DNA from: Pseudozobellia thermophila | GTDB lineage: Bacteria; Bacteroidota; Bacteroidia; Flavobacteriales; Flavobacteriaceae | Direction: 5' to 3' | NCBI RefSeq assembly: GCF_900141855.1 | Contig: NZ_FQYU01000001.1 | Coordinates: 407,402 to 471,401 of the forward strand | DNA length: 64,000 bases | Shown here: positions 8,581 to 18,215 of the stretch, one piece after another | How positions within the stretch are numbered: position 1 is the stretch's first letter | Layout: each line of letters starts with the position of its first letter | The notes under the pieces: generated by a model | The model's input: only the letters and a program-made list of their open reading frames with translations | What the model was told of the DNA's origin: nothing | The model's database searches: none | Translations under genes and position numbers: made by a program

Positions 8581-9186
8581 TCAATGACTTTCCCGGATAT
8601 CGAAAAGGTTTCCGGCCACTAAAAACAAAACAGGCCCCACCCTTTCTTCCAACCGATCCCTTAAGATCTTAAAGGCCCGTGTGATATGGCCTTCGACGGT
8701 CTTTAAGGAAATATCGAGGTGTTCTGAAATCTCTGTATGCGTAAGGCCATCCCTTTTGTTCAAAAGAAAGATTTCCCTGCACTTTTTGGGCAGTTTGTCA
8801 ATTTCCCTATGTACCAACTCAATTAGGCGCTGCATTTCCTCATGATTGCTCTCTACAATAGATTCTACCGCATCAATGTGCTTTTTCTCCAAGTAGATCA
8901 CAGGTTTCTGTTTTCTATAATGCGATATAAAACTATTGTATACGGCCTTGTACAAATAATTTTTAAGGGAAAGTTCGGGCTTTATCTTTTTCCTTTTTGA
9001 CCAGATATCGACCATGACATTTTGAACAATGTCCTCGGCATTATCGTGATTTTTGGTAAAGGTGTAGGCATAATTGCACAGAAGGACATAATAGCGGTCC
9101 ATCAGCATGTCGTATGCCAATCGATCGCCGCTTTTTAGCCTTTCGGCAAGAAGCCGGTCTTCGTCCCTATTCTTCATCATTTTCAA
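8581..9186 (-). CDS. ECF RNA polymerase sigma factor (Bacteroidota sigma-70 family)
   Basis: The 201-residue protein has sigma region 2 (DRLLAERLKSGDRLAYDMLM, then CNYAYTFTKNHDNAEDIVQN) and region 4 with the helix-turn-helix GLTHTEISEHLDISLKTVEGHI followed by RAFKIL. This is the Bacteroidota ECF group that pairs with FecR-like anti-sigma factors. It is transcribed divergently from the FecR gene across an 83-base gap, and the SusC that follows carries an STN signalling domain. The inferred circuit is outer-membrane SusC sensing its ligand, signalling through FecR, and releasing this sigma factor to transcribe the sulfatase locus. Confidence 0.93.
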   Translation of the reverse strand: MKMMKNRDEDRLLAERLKSGDRLAYDMLMDRYYVLLCNYAYTFTKNHDNAEDIVQNVMVDIWSKRKKIKPELSLKNYLYKAVYNSFISHYRKQKPVIYLEKKHIDAVESIVESNHEEMQRLIELVHREIDKLPKKCREIFLLNKRDGLTHTEISEHLDISLKTVEGHITRAFKILRDRLEERVGPVLFLVAGNLFDIRESH

Positions 9187-9269
9187 TATATGTCAAAATT
9201 TTACAAAAAAAATAAAGGGGTTCTCATTATTCAAGCGTACTAATTATACATAACACACAATATCCAGGC

Positions 9270-10427
9270 TTGAAAATAGAAAAAATTATCGTCAAATTCT
9301 TGAATAGCGAGGCAGATATTCACGAATTGGAAAAGCTTGACGCTTGGTTAAAGGACAAAAAGAACGAAAACCTATTCAATGGCTTTGTAAAGACGGATTA
9401 CATTGCCCGATTCACCATGGACCAATACGATTTGAACGCGGCCAAAGAAAGCATTAGGGCCAATATAGAGAGACGACAACAGGCCAAAAGAAGAAGGCGC
9501 TATAGCGCCTTGGGAATAGCCGCGTCCTTAGCCCTTTTAATCTCCACCGGCTACTTTTATTTGAATTCCGGCAAGGAAGAAAAAGGCTTAAAGATGGAGG
9601 TGGCCAAAGAGGACAAATCAATTGAACCTGGGAAAAACAAGGCCATACTGACCTTGGACAATGGGGATCAGATTGTCTTGGGAAAAGGCAGGGCGTATGA
9701 AGACCATCAATTAAGGAGCGACGGCGACAAGGTAAAATATCGAAAAGGGGATGCCGACAGCAAAAGTATCCCTTACAATCAACTTAGTGTCCCGAAAGGG
9801 GGACAATTCTACCTTGAGCTTGCCGACGGAACGGCGGTATGGTTAAACTCCGAATCCAAGATCAAATACCCCACCAAATTTGAAAAGGGAAAACCCCGTG
9901 AGGTCGATTTGATGTATGGCGAAGCTTTTTTCAAGGTATCCGACAGCAGGCTACACGACGGGGCGACCTTTAACGTAATGACCCGGTTCCAGAATGTGAC
10001 CGTGTTGGGCACCGAATTTAACATCAAGGCCTATAAAGAAGACCCGGTAATTAAAACCACGCTCGTCGAAGGAAGTGTCGAAATTTATAAAGACCAGGTG
10101 TCCAAAAGATTGGAACCCGATCAACAGTCGGTCACTTCTGAAGGGCATACCGACATTCAAATCAAACCCGTCGATGCCAAACAGGAGGTTTCGTGGATCG
10201 AGGGGCTGTTTTCCTTCAATGACGAACCCTTGGAAGATATCATGAAAACCCTTTCGCGGTGGTACGATATCGAGGTGGTATTCGAAAGTGCGGAAAAAAA
10301 GAAGCACACCTTTACAGGGATAGTGGAACGGTCGGAGTCGATTTATGATCTATTGGAACTGATAGAAAGAACAAGTAACAACCAAATTAAATTCAAAACC
10401 GATGAAAAAACCATAGTGATACAATAG
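9270..10427 (+). CDS. FecR-family anti-sigma factor
   Basis: This 385-residue inner-membrane protein has a cytoplasmic N-terminal part (about 1-70), one membrane segment YSALGIAASLALLISTGYFY after an Arg/Lys-rich stretch, a periplasmic FecR domain (about 130-280, with the conserved YGEAFFKV) and a C-terminal DUF4974 domain (about 310-385, GLFSFNDEPLEDIMKTLSRWY). The start codon is TTG; no ATG lies in frame in the region shared with the sigma gene. It is the expected partner of the divergently encoded ECF sigma factor and of the STN domain of the downstream SusC. Confidence 0.93.
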   Translation: MKIEKIIVKFLNSEADIHELEKLDAWLKDKKNENLFNGFVKTDYIARFTMDQYDLNAAKESIRANIERRQQAKRRRRYSALGIAASLALLISTGYFYLNSGKEEKGLKMEVAKEDKSIEPGKNKAILTLDNGDQIVLGKGRAYEDHQLRSDGDKVKYRKGDADSKSIPYNQLSVPKGGQFYLELADGTAVWLNSESKIKYPTKFEKGKPREVDLMYGEAFFKVSDSRLHDGATFNVMTRFQNVTVLGTEFNIKAYKEDPVIKTTLVEGSVEIYKDQVSKRLEPDQQSVTSEGHTDIQIKPVDAKQEVSWIEGLFSFNDEPLEDIMKTLSRWYDIEVVFESAEKKKHTFTGIVERSESIYDLLELIERTSNNQIKFKTDEKTIVIQ

Positions 10428-10517
10428 AAAGGGAAAAGACCTGCACCTTCCACAGCTAAGGCCCTTTCCCATAAGAAGAATGATTAAAACAATGTTCAAC
10501 CAATCAACTACTAATTT

Positions 10518-13500
10518 ATGCAAACTAATTTTAATCAAAGAGCCCGGGCAGTTTGCCTCGGCGCTTTTTGCAAGTTACTCGTGAAACTATACCTCATTTT
10601 ATTCTGTTCGCTCACCTTTGCCTTGGGAACCGAGACCGGTTTGTCGCAAGATGCCAAAATTGCCATAACTTCCGAGAAATCGATAAGCGTCAAACAGGTA
10701 TTTCGCCTCATCCACAAACAAACCGGTTACAAGTTCATCTTTAGCAACGCATACCTAAAAGATGCACCCTACGTTACTTTGAACAAGGGCGTCATTAAAA
10801 CGAAAGACTTACTTGACAATTGTTTGTCGCCCCTAAACCTCGACTTTGAATTTACAGATTCGCAAACGATCGTTGTTCAAAGAAAAAAACCGGTCGCACA
10901 AAGGGTTAATTCAGATACCAAAAGAGACCAATTTACCATATCGGGCATGGTCACCGATGCCGATGGGGCACCCTTACCGGGGGCCAATATTATTGAAAAG
11001 GGAACCACGAACGGAACCCAAACCGATTTCGACGGGAACTTTACCTTAAATGTCAGTGATGCACAGGCGGTCATTATCGTATCCTATATCGGTTTTGCGA
11101 CCAAGGAAATTCCCCTGAACGGTTCAACGTCGGTATCGGTATCCCTTGAAGAAGATGCGGCAGGCCTTGAGGAAGTGGTCGTAGTTGCCTATGGGACAGT
11201 AAAGAAATCCGACCTTACCGGGGCCGTGTCCTCCATCAAAACCGATGAAATCAACGCTACCCCTTCGGCAAGGCTTGACGACGCCTTGAGGGGCAAGGTT
11301 TCGGGAGTACAAATAACCCCAACCTCCTCGCAGCCAGGCGCTGCGGCCTCCATTCGAATCAGGGGAACCAACTCGATCACGGGCAATAGCTCCCCCTTGT
11401 TCGTAATCGACGGGCTTATTGGCGCCGGTAATTCAGCCGACATCAATGTTCAGGACATTGAATCCGTAGAAGTCTTGAAAGACGCTTCGGCCACGGCCTT
11501 ATACGGGTCAAGAGGTTCTGCAGGAGTTGTGCTTATAACGACGAAAAGAGGAAAGGCCGGTCAATCGCGCTTTACTTACGATGCGTACACGACCTTTCAG
11601 TCGCCCACGCGGTTTATCGATGTCTTAAACGCTTCCGAATTTGCCGATTGGCAAAATGAAGTACAGGGAACGGAGGCCTACCCCGATCCTTCTTCCTACG
11701 GGGAGGGCACCAACTGGCAAGAAGAAATTTATCGAAATGGGGCCCCCATGACCAGCCATACCCTATCTGCCTCCGGTGGTAACGAAAAGGCCCAATACTT
11801 TGTTTCGGGCAACTATTTCAACCAAGAGGGTGTTTTTACAGGAGGAAATTTAAAGAGGTACCAGTTCCGCGTAAACGGGGATTATAAACTCAACAAGATT
11901 CTGAAGGTAGGAAATTCGGTGACCCTATCAAGGAGCACAACCGTTCCCAGGAGCAGCAATATCATAAATATAGCCGGGTGGTTCCCGACCTTGCCGGTCA
12001 AGGATGAAAACGGAGAGTATACCATACAGACGGCAAGTGCCGAACTTTCGGCCGAGAACCCCGTTGGTGCCGCCGCCAAGAATGTCAATCTAGACACGCG
12101 GACCCGAATATTGGGAACCATTTATGCCGAATTGGAGCCCCTTAAGAACCTCAGGTATAAAATAAACTACGGTACCGACCTTTCCTTGGACAAAAGTGAA
12201 GATTACGCACCATCGACCTTGTTTAGCCAAGCCAATGACAGGGGTACGGCCACTATTGCAAATTCAGAATACCTAAGCGTCCTTCTAGAGCAGACCCTTA
12301 CCTATAGCCAAACCTTGGGCGAGCATAGTTTTGACGGGCTGTTGGGATATACCCGACAAAGGATCTTCAATTCGGGAAGTTCCGTCCAAACCAGAGGTTT
12401 TACGACCGATTATTTTACCTACAACAATATCGATGCCGGCTCCGAAAGAACAGGGGCCAGTTCCTTTGCCAATGAGTTTGGCGTAGAGTCCTTTCTGTTC
12501 AGGTTAAATTATGCCTACAAGGGAAAGTATAGGGTTACATTAAACGGAAGGGTAGATGGGTCCTCCAACTTTGCCAAGGACAGCAAATGGGGAACCTTTC
12601 CGTCCGTGGCCGTTGCATGGAACGCCGGCAGGGAAAAATTTATTGAAAATTTATCGCTTTTCGACGATTTAAAGTTCAGGGCAAGTTACGGTAGACTTGG
12701 CAACCCTGCTTCCGGCGGAACTTCCCTAGCCCGTCTAGGAGCCGGCTTTACCTATCTTTTTGGCAATAGTGGGGATATTACAAATGGTATTGGCCTTAAC
12801 CGATTGGGCAATGACCAACTAAAATTCGAAACTACGGACCAGTTGGATCTAGGTTTGGATACTTCCTTCTTTAACGACCGCCTGCAAGTAACCCTCGATT
12901 ACTATCACAAAAAAACCAAGGACCTCTTTACCGACCAGGAAATCCTATGGATAACCGGTGTGCCTACGGCAATTATCCCCACAAACTTCGGGACCATTGA
13001 AAACTCCGGGTTTGAGCTTTTTGTCAACTCCATAAACGTTGATAAGGGAGACTTTAGATGGGATACCAGCTTTAATATTTCGACAAACAAAAACAAGGTC
13101 GTCTCCATCCCCGACGAAGACGGGGAGCTGTTGATAAACAGGATAGGTGGAGTCGTAAACATTCCTTCAGCCGTAATCAAGGAAGGCGAGCCCCTGGGTG
13201 CCTTTTACGGATATATCCGTGATGGCATTTGGAATTCACAGGAAGAAATTGATGCCTCGGGTCTTGAAGGGCGGGGGGTTTTCCCGGGCGGAAAAAGATT
13301 TAGGGATATCAGCGGACCGGACGGAGTCCCCGATGGAATAATCGACAACAACGACCAAACCGTAATCGGAAGTCCGCACCCCGATCTGTTCGGGGGAATG
13401 GACAATACCATAACCTATAAAAACTTTGAGTTCTCAATGTATTGGTCTTTTGTATTGGGCAACGACATATTCAATGAAACGGATGCGTGGTTGAACACTG

Positions 13501-13865
13501 CCTTCGACAACAATGTGAGTGCCAGGTTCGCCGACCGGTGGACCCCGACCAACACAGAAACCTCGGTGCCTTCCGCAAGGGGCGTCTTTAGAACCGAATT
13601 GGTACCTGAAACGGGAATCATTGAAGACGGGTCCTTTCTAAGGTTGCGAAACCTAAGCTTGGGTTACAATATCCCTTCGGATAAACTGCCCATTTTTCAA
13701 AGTGCCAAGGTATATGTAAGAGGAACCAACCTTTTGCTCTTCGACAATTACAGTGGGTACGACCCCGAAATCAATAGAGGGGACGAAAATGCAAGAAGAG
13801 GATATGATCAAGCCCAAGATCCTGCCGTTAGATCATACACATTAGGTTTAAGTTTGACATTTTAA
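10518..13865 (+). CDS. SusC/RagA-family TonB-linked outer-membrane transporter with STN domain
   Basis: The 1115-residue protein has, in order, a signal sequence ending near residue 43, an STN domain (about 52-120), a CarboxypepD_reg-like domain (about 138-222, DGAPLPGANIIEKGT), a plug (about 225-345, with VIDGLIGAG and VEVLKDASATALYGSRG) and a 22-strand-type barrel ending SLTF. SusC proteins import oligosaccharides across the outer membrane with a SusD lid. The STN domain is the part that contacts a FecR anti-sigma factor, matching the upstream gene. It is followed 10 bases later by susD and then a sulfatase, so the cargo is likely a sulfated saccharide. Confidence 0.96.
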   Translation: MQTNFNQRARAVCLGAFCKLLVKLYLILFCSLTFALGTETGLSQDAKIAITSEKSISVKQVFRLIHKQTGYKFIFSNAYLKDAPYVTLNKGVIKTKDLLDNCLSPLNLDFEFTDSQTIVVQRKKPVAQRVNSDTKRDQFTISGMVTDADGAPLPGANIIEKGTTNGTQTDFDGNFTLNVSDAQAVIIVSYIGFATKEIPLNGSTSVSVSLEEDAAGLEEVVVVAYGTVKKSDLTGAVSSIKTDEINATPSARLDDALRGKVSGVQITPTSSQPGAAASIRIRGTNSITGNSSPLFVIDGLIGAGNSADINVQDIESVEVLKDASATALYGSRGSAGVVLITTKRGKAGQSRFTYDAYTTFQSPTRFIDVLNASEFADWQNEVQGTEAYPDPSSYGEGTNWQEEIYRNGAPMTSHTLSASGGNEKAQYFVSGNYFNQEGVFTGGNLKRYQFRVNGDYKLNKILKVGNSVTLSRSTTVPRSSNIINIAGWFPTLPVKDENGEYTIQTASAELSAENPVGAAAKNVNLDTRTRILGTIYAELEPLKNLRYKINYGTDLSLDKSEDYAPSTLFSQANDRGTATIANSEYLSVLLEQTLTYSQTLGEHSFDGLLGYTRQRIFNSGSSVQTRGFTTDYFTYNNIDAGSERTGASSFANEFGVESFLFRLNYAYKGKYRVTLNGRVDGSSNFAKDSKWGTFPSVAVAWNAGREKFIENLSLFDDLKFRASYGRLGNPASGGTSLARLGAGFTYLFGNSGDITNGIGLNRLGNDQLKFETTDQLDLGLDTSFFNDRLQVTLDYYHKKTKDLFTDQEILWITGVPTAIIPTNFGTIENSGFELFVNSINVDKGDFRWDTSFNISTNKNKVVSIPDEDGELLINRIGGVVNIPSAVIKEGEPLGAFYGYIRDGIWNSQEEIDASGLEGRGVFPGGKRFRDISGPDGVPDGIIDNNDQTVIGSPHPDLFGGMDNTITYKNFEFSMYWSFVLGNDIFNETDAWLNTAFDNNVSARFADRWTPTNTETSVPSARGVFRTELVPETGIIEDGSFLRLRNLSLGYNIPSDKLPIFQSAKVYVRGTNLLLFDNYSGYDPEINRGDENARRGYDQAQDPAVRSYTLGLSLTF

Positions 13866-13875
13866 AAAGCACACC

Positions 13876-15348
13876 ATGAAAAAAATACTCTATATATTGA
13901 TACTATTCTTCGGCCTTACCTCTTGTGAGGACATCATTACCGAGAAGCCTATTGACTTTTTGGTTCCCGGAACCTTTCCCGCAACCGAGCAAGACGCCAT
14001 AGCGGCAACGACCGCTGCCTATACCCGTTTGCACAGCAACATAATCTCGTTCTATTATGGTTTTACCCCTAGCGATATCGCCTTTCAGGGGCAGCATAAC
14101 ATGCGCCCGGTTTCTTGGTTTTTAGACCTCAATGCCAATAATGGGGATGCAACCGTAATGTGGCAGCAGAATTTCCAAGGTATTGCATTGGCCAATACGG
14201 TAATACAATATGTCCCTGATATTGAAATGAACGATGAGGCCTTACAACAAAGACTGATCGGCGAAGCTAAGTTTTTACGGGCCTTCTATTACTTCGAATT
14301 GGTACGTGTTTACGGTGAAGTGCCTATCTTAAACCATGTAGTTATAGATACCGAAACCCTAAAGGGTGTTACGCGTAATTCTGTGGAGGAAGTATACGAC
14401 CTGATAGAATTGGACTTAATGGAAGCCATTCCGGTCTTACCCGATACGTATGTCGGGGAAGAAAAAGGGCGTGCTACCAAATGGTCCGCTACCGGACTCC
14501 TGGCAAAGGTACATTTAACACAGGGCGAATGGCAACTGGCCAGTCAGCGGGCACAGGAGGTCATAGATTCGGGTATGTTCGGCTTAGTGGCCGATTACAA
14601 TAGTTTGTGGGGCCAAAATGCCGAATATGTCGACATGCCCGACAAGAATGGCAATCTGGTCAATGAAAATGTCTTTGATATTCAATTCGAGCAAAACGAA
14701 AGACCTGATTTCAAACAAAGCTGGGTAGGGTCGAGAGATACTGAAATCGTTGGGGCCACGAATGCCGTAGGCGGCGGTTGGGAGAATATGTTGCCCACAA
14801 CCGACTATCTAAATATGTTTGAAGAAGGTGATTTAAGAAAGGATATCAGCTATATAACCGAACTTGACGGCAATGTTCTCGAATCTCCCAGAACACCTGG
14901 TGCAGGTCCGATTACCGGTAAATATTTAAACGCCGATGGCGATCCCCCAAAAAGTAACAACGGAAGCCAAAATACCTATGTACTGCGCTATGCTGATATT
15001 TTGCTAATGCGTGCCGAGGCGGAAAACGAACTGAATGGTCCGGCGAACGCTTACATTTTTATCAATCAGGTCCGCGAAAGGGCAGGGTTACCGGGGCTTT
15101 CGGGCCTTGACCAATCTACATTTAGGGAGGCCCTAAAAAAAGAACGAGCCACCGAACTGGGCTTTGAAGGTCATCGTAAGTTCGATTTGCTAAGATGGGG
15201 GCAATTTGTCGAGACCATCCGCAATGTGGAAGACCCCCATATGGATGTTCCGGGAGCCAATATCCAAGAACACCATGTTTTAATGCCCGTTCCGGCCCGG
15301 GAAATCGAAATTTCCGAAAACAGTATCAGTCAAAACCCAGGATATTGA
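13876..15348 (+). CDS. SusD/RagB-family nutrient-binding outer-membrane lipoprotein
   Basis: The 490-residue protein starts with a lipoprotein signal, ILILFFGLTSC, with Cys at residue 17, followed by the SusD N-terminal helical region (RLIGEAKFLRAFYYFELVRVYG near residue 135 is the hallmark) and the C-terminal SusD domain containing YVLRYADILLMRAEAENEL and FEGHRKFDLLRWG. It forms the lid over the SusC barrel and binds glycan at the cell surface. The gene follows susC by 10 bases and precedes the sulfatase by 77 bases in one transcription unit. Confidence 0.96.
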   Translation: MKKILYILILFFGLTSCEDIITEKPIDFLVPGTFPATEQDAIAATTAAYTRLHSNIISFYYGFTPSDIAFQGQHNMRPVSWFLDLNANNGDATVMWQQNFQGIALANTVIQYVPDIEMNDEALQQRLIGEAKFLRAFYYFELVRVYGEVPILNHVVIDTETLKGVTRNSVEEVYDLIELDLMEAIPVLPDTYVGEEKGRATKWSATGLLAKVHLTQGEWQLASQRAQEVIDSGMFGLVADYNSLWGQNAEYVDMPDKNGNLVNENVFDIQFEQNERPDFKQSWVGSRDTEIVGATNAVGGGWENMLPTTDYLNMFEEGDLRKDISYITELDGNVLESPRTPGAGPITGKYLNADGDPPKSNNGSQNTYVLRYADILLMRAEAENELNGPANAYIFINQVRERAGLPGLSGLDQSTFREALKKERATELGFEGHRKFDLLRWGQFVETIRNVEDPHMDVPGANIQEHHVLMPVPAREIEISENSISQNPGY

Positions 15349-15425
15349 TACGTTTGTATGTAAACCGACCCATTGTCAGCCATGGGTTTTGAACCCATGG
15401 TTTTCCATAAACTTCAAATAACTTT

Positions 15426-17012
15426 ATGAAAAAAAGATTCTTAGTACTTGCCATTCTAGGTTTATCGGTTTTTGCCTGTAAGCAGCCACAGAAAGAATTG
15501 GTTGACAAAAAACCCAACATCCTGTTCATTCTAGTTGATGACTTAGGCCTCAACGACCTCAGCGCAACGGGAAGCACCTACTACGAAACCCCAAACGTCG
15601 ACCGTATCGCCGATGAGGGGGTGGTATTCACCCAAGGCTATGCGGCCAGTAGGGTATGCAGCCCTTCCCGGGCCAGTATAATGACCGGTAAATTTACCGC
15701 CAGGCACGGGATAACCGATTGGATCGGGGCCGCCTCGGGAACAGATTGGAGAAAACACGGTCGGCACGACAAATTGTTGCCCGCCGAATACAAGCATGCC
15801 CTACCGAAATCGGACATATCCATGGCCGAAGCGTTCAAGGCCAATGGATATATCACCTTTTTTTCGGGCAAATGGCATTTAGGGGACGAAGGCAATTATC
15901 CCGAGGACCACGGTTTTGATATCAATATAGGGGGATGGGACAAGGGAAGTCCCATGGGGGGCTATTTTTCCCCTTGGGAGAACCCCAAACTTCCCAACAA
16001 GAAAAAGGGAGAGAACTTGACCATGCGTTTGGCAGAGGAAACCGCGGATTTTATTGCGCAACACAAGGATACCACCTTCTTTGCCTTTTTGTCGTTTTAC
16101 GCCGTGCACGGCCCTATTCAGACATCAAAGGAGAAATGGGCGAAATACCGCGAAAAAGCCGCAAATCAGGGTATAGCCCAAAGCGGATATAAGATGGAAC
16201 GCGTACTTCCCATCCGACAGGTACAGGACAATCCGATCTATGCCGGACTCGTGGAAAGTATGGACGATGCCGTGGGTGTGGTCCTCGATGCCTTAAAGGC
16301 CAATGGCCTCGAAGAGAGCACCATCGTCGTCTTTACCTCCGACAATGGCGGCGTGGCCTCGGGCGACTCCTTTTCAACTTCCAATTTGCCCTTAAGGGGC
16401 GGAAAGGGCTATCAATGGGAAGGGGGCATTCGTGAACCGTATTTTATTAAGGTCCCCTGGTTGGGCCAAAAGATAAAGGAAAGTGATTTCCCCGTTATTG
16501 GCACCGATTTCTACCCCACCCTGTTGGACCTGGCCAAACTTGAGCTTATGCCCGGTCAGCATGTAGACGGGGTGAGCTTACGCCCTATTCTCGAAGGGGG
16601 CAAAATGGATATCAGCCGCCCCCTTTATTGGCATTACCCCCATTATGGGAACCAAGGCGGCAACCCTTCGTCCATCATACGCGAAGGGGATTGGAAGCTC
16701 ATACATTATTGGGAAGATGGTAGCGACGAGCTGTACAACCTCTCGAACGACCCAAGCGAAGCCCATAATGTGGCGGCCCAAAACACAGACCTTGTCAAAG
16801 AATTAAAGAACAAACTTTTAAGCTGGTTGGACGAAGTAGGTGCCAACTACCCTTCTCCCGACACCACCTTTGACCCGGCCTTGGCCGCCAAAAGGCATGA
16901 GAACATAGTAAATGAGAAACTCCCCGAACTAGAAAAACAGCGTATGGATTTCCTATCACCCGATTTTAAACCGAATGCCGATTGGTGGGGCAGTATGTCG
17001 ACGAGGGATTAA
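15426..17012 (+). CDS. Sulfatase (type I, formylglycine-dependent) lipoprotein
   Basis: The protein has 528 residues. The signal LVLAILGLSVFAC points to a lipoprotein (Cys 18). NILFILVDDLG supplies the metal-binding Asp pair (residues 38-39), and VCSPSRASIMTGK is the C-x-P-S-R motif whose Cys 78 is converted to formylglycine. GKWHLGD and FTSDNGG are later conserved metal and catalytic blocks. Family S1 sulfatases remove sulfate esters from glycans. As the only enzyme in the SusCD unit it suggests a sulfated oligosaccharide that needs desulfation before other enzymes act. The S1 subfamily, and so the sulfate position attacked, cannot be fixed by eye. Confidence 0.95.
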   Translation: MKKRFLVLAILGLSVFACKQPQKELVDKKPNILFILVDDLGLNDLSATGSTYYETPNVDRIADEGVVFTQGYAASRVCSPSRASIMTGKFTARHGITDWIGAASGTDWRKHGRHDKLLPAEYKHALPKSDISMAEAFKANGYITFFSGKWHLGDEGNYPEDHGFDINIGGWDKGSPMGGYFSPWENPKLPNKKKGENLTMRLAEETADFIAQHKDTTFFAFLSFYAVHGPIQTSKEKWAKYREKAANQGIAQSGYKMERVLPIRQVQDNPIYAGLVESMDDAVGVVLDALKANGLEESTIVVFTSDNGGVASGDSFSTSNLPLRGGKGYQWEGGIREPYFIKVPWLGQKIKESDFPVIGTDFYPTLLDLAKLELMPGQHVDGVSLRPILEGGKMDISRPLYWHYPHYGNQGGNPSSIIREGDWKLIHYWEDGSDELYNLSNDPSEAHNVAAQNTDLVKELKNKLLSWLDEVGANYPSPDTTFDPALAAKRHENIVNEKLPELEKQRMDFLSPDFKPNADWWGSMSTRD

Positions 17013-17045
17013 GACAACCCGAACCGCGGACAAGACCCATTTCAG

Positions 17046-17089
17046 AAATTGCCGGGATAAACCATGACCTGTTTATCCCGGCAATTTTT
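17046..17089. terminator. Rho-independent terminator after the sulfatase
   Basis: A perfect 16-base stem, AAATTGCCGGGATAAA at 17046-17061, pairs with 17072-17087 across a 10-base loop and runs into a short T tract on the plus strand. The A-rich left flank also gives a T tract on the minus strand, so it probably serves the converging DUF748-like genes as well. Confidence 0.85.
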
Positions 17090-17112
17090 ATTCTTCGCGG
17101 GGGCGCAGACAC

Positions 17113-18210
17113 CTACTCCCCATCCCTGGCCCCCTCTTTTGCATCTTTATAATCAATATCGTTATCGACGACCCCCCGAAATGCCTTTATCCACCCGTTT
17201 TTAAAAAGGTTCCAAATGGTGGGCCATACCTCAGATTCGACCTGGCTTACATCGCCCTTTAAGGGTACCTTGGTCGCCACGGTGTTGTTCCCCTTGTTCT
17301 TAACGATAAACTTGAAGAAACCGACAAAGCCTTCCCAAAGTATATTTAAAAATCTGTCCTGTTCGGGGTCTACCAATTTCAAATCCTGGAGCAAGGGTTT
17401 GATGTACCCGGTCAAATAGTCATTGGCGATGGCCATTTCCCCAAAAACATTGAGCCTACCCCCGACAAAATCGATACCTGCATAGTGCCGGGTAAAATCG
17501 TTGAGTGCCGTTGCCGAGGCCTCTTCCAAGGAAAAGGAAACATCCATATCGGGCACTTGCCTCACCAGGTCCATCTTGCCCTCAAGGTTAAACCTTCCCT
17601 GCCCGATCGAGACGGCCGTGGCACGTATTTGGGAAGGCAGTTCCTCTTCGGTTCGCACCACGTTCCGCAGGTTGGTGGCCCTCAGTTCTATCTTGTTCAG
17701 GTGCAGGTCGATGTTCGGGTCGGCGTTCAATTGCACAAAGGCCGCCTTACCATCCGTTATGCTCAGGTTGTTAATGGCTATGGGCACCAGGTCGGTCAGG
17801 GCCTTTGTCCAGTCCGCTATATCCGGATCGGCGGCCGAGTCGTTTTGGTGGTCTTCAAAAACATAGATAAAACGGGGCCGGGTCATTACGATCTCACTGA
17901 CCACCTTCCCATTGAACAGGGCCTTCCATTCGATGGAGATATCGGTTTTCTCCAAATCCAAGAAGGGCACCTCCGAACCGGCATCGACCTTGTTCAGGTA
18001 TAGCCCGTGGATAACATAGGCCCCGCGGAGGAGGGAAATGTCAATATCCGCTACATGGCCATGATACCCCGGAAGTTCGGCCAATACCCCGTTCACGTAG
18101 TTCTTGACCATAAAGGGCAGCATCAACCGCAAAACAATCAAAAGTGTGATACCCAATAGGGGAAGCACGTACCTTTTTTTCCGGATTCCCCGTTTTTCTT
18201 TCCTTTTCAT
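17113..18210 (-). CDS. AsmA/DUF748-like membrane-anchored protein
   Basis: The chosen start (MKRKEKRGIRKKRY) lies five bases after the stop of the upstream gene; an in-frame ATG further upstream would overlap that gene by 61 bases. The protein has 365 residues, a basic N-terminus, one membrane segment (VLPLLGITLLIVLRLMLP) and a long periplasmic beta-rich region. LPGYHGHVADIDISLLRGAYVIHGL is DUF748-like, the repetitive bridge fold related to AsmA and lipid-transport proteins. The C-terminus (FKFIVKNKGNNTVATKVP) also matches DUF748 proteins. A role in envelope or outer-membrane assembly is inference from the family. Confidence 0.65.
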   Translation of the reverse strand: MKRKEKRGIRKKRYVLPLLGITLLIVLRLMLPFMVKNYVNGVLAELPGYHGHVADIDISLLRGAYVIHGLYLNKVDAGSEVPFLDLEKTDISIEWKALFNGKVVSEIVMTRPRFIYVFEDHQNDSAADPDIADWTKALTDLVPIAINNLSITDGKAAFVQLNADPNIDLHLNKIELRATNLRNVVRTEEELPSQIRATAVSIGQGRFNLEGKMDLVRQVPDMDVSFSLEEASATALNDFTRHYAGIDFVGGRLNVFGEMAIANDYLTGYIKPLLQDLKLVDPEQDRFLNILWEGFVGFFKFIVKNKGNNTVATKVPLKGDVSQVESEVWPTIWNLFKNGWIKAFRGVVDNDIDYKDAKEGARDGE

Positions 18211-18215
18211 AACCC

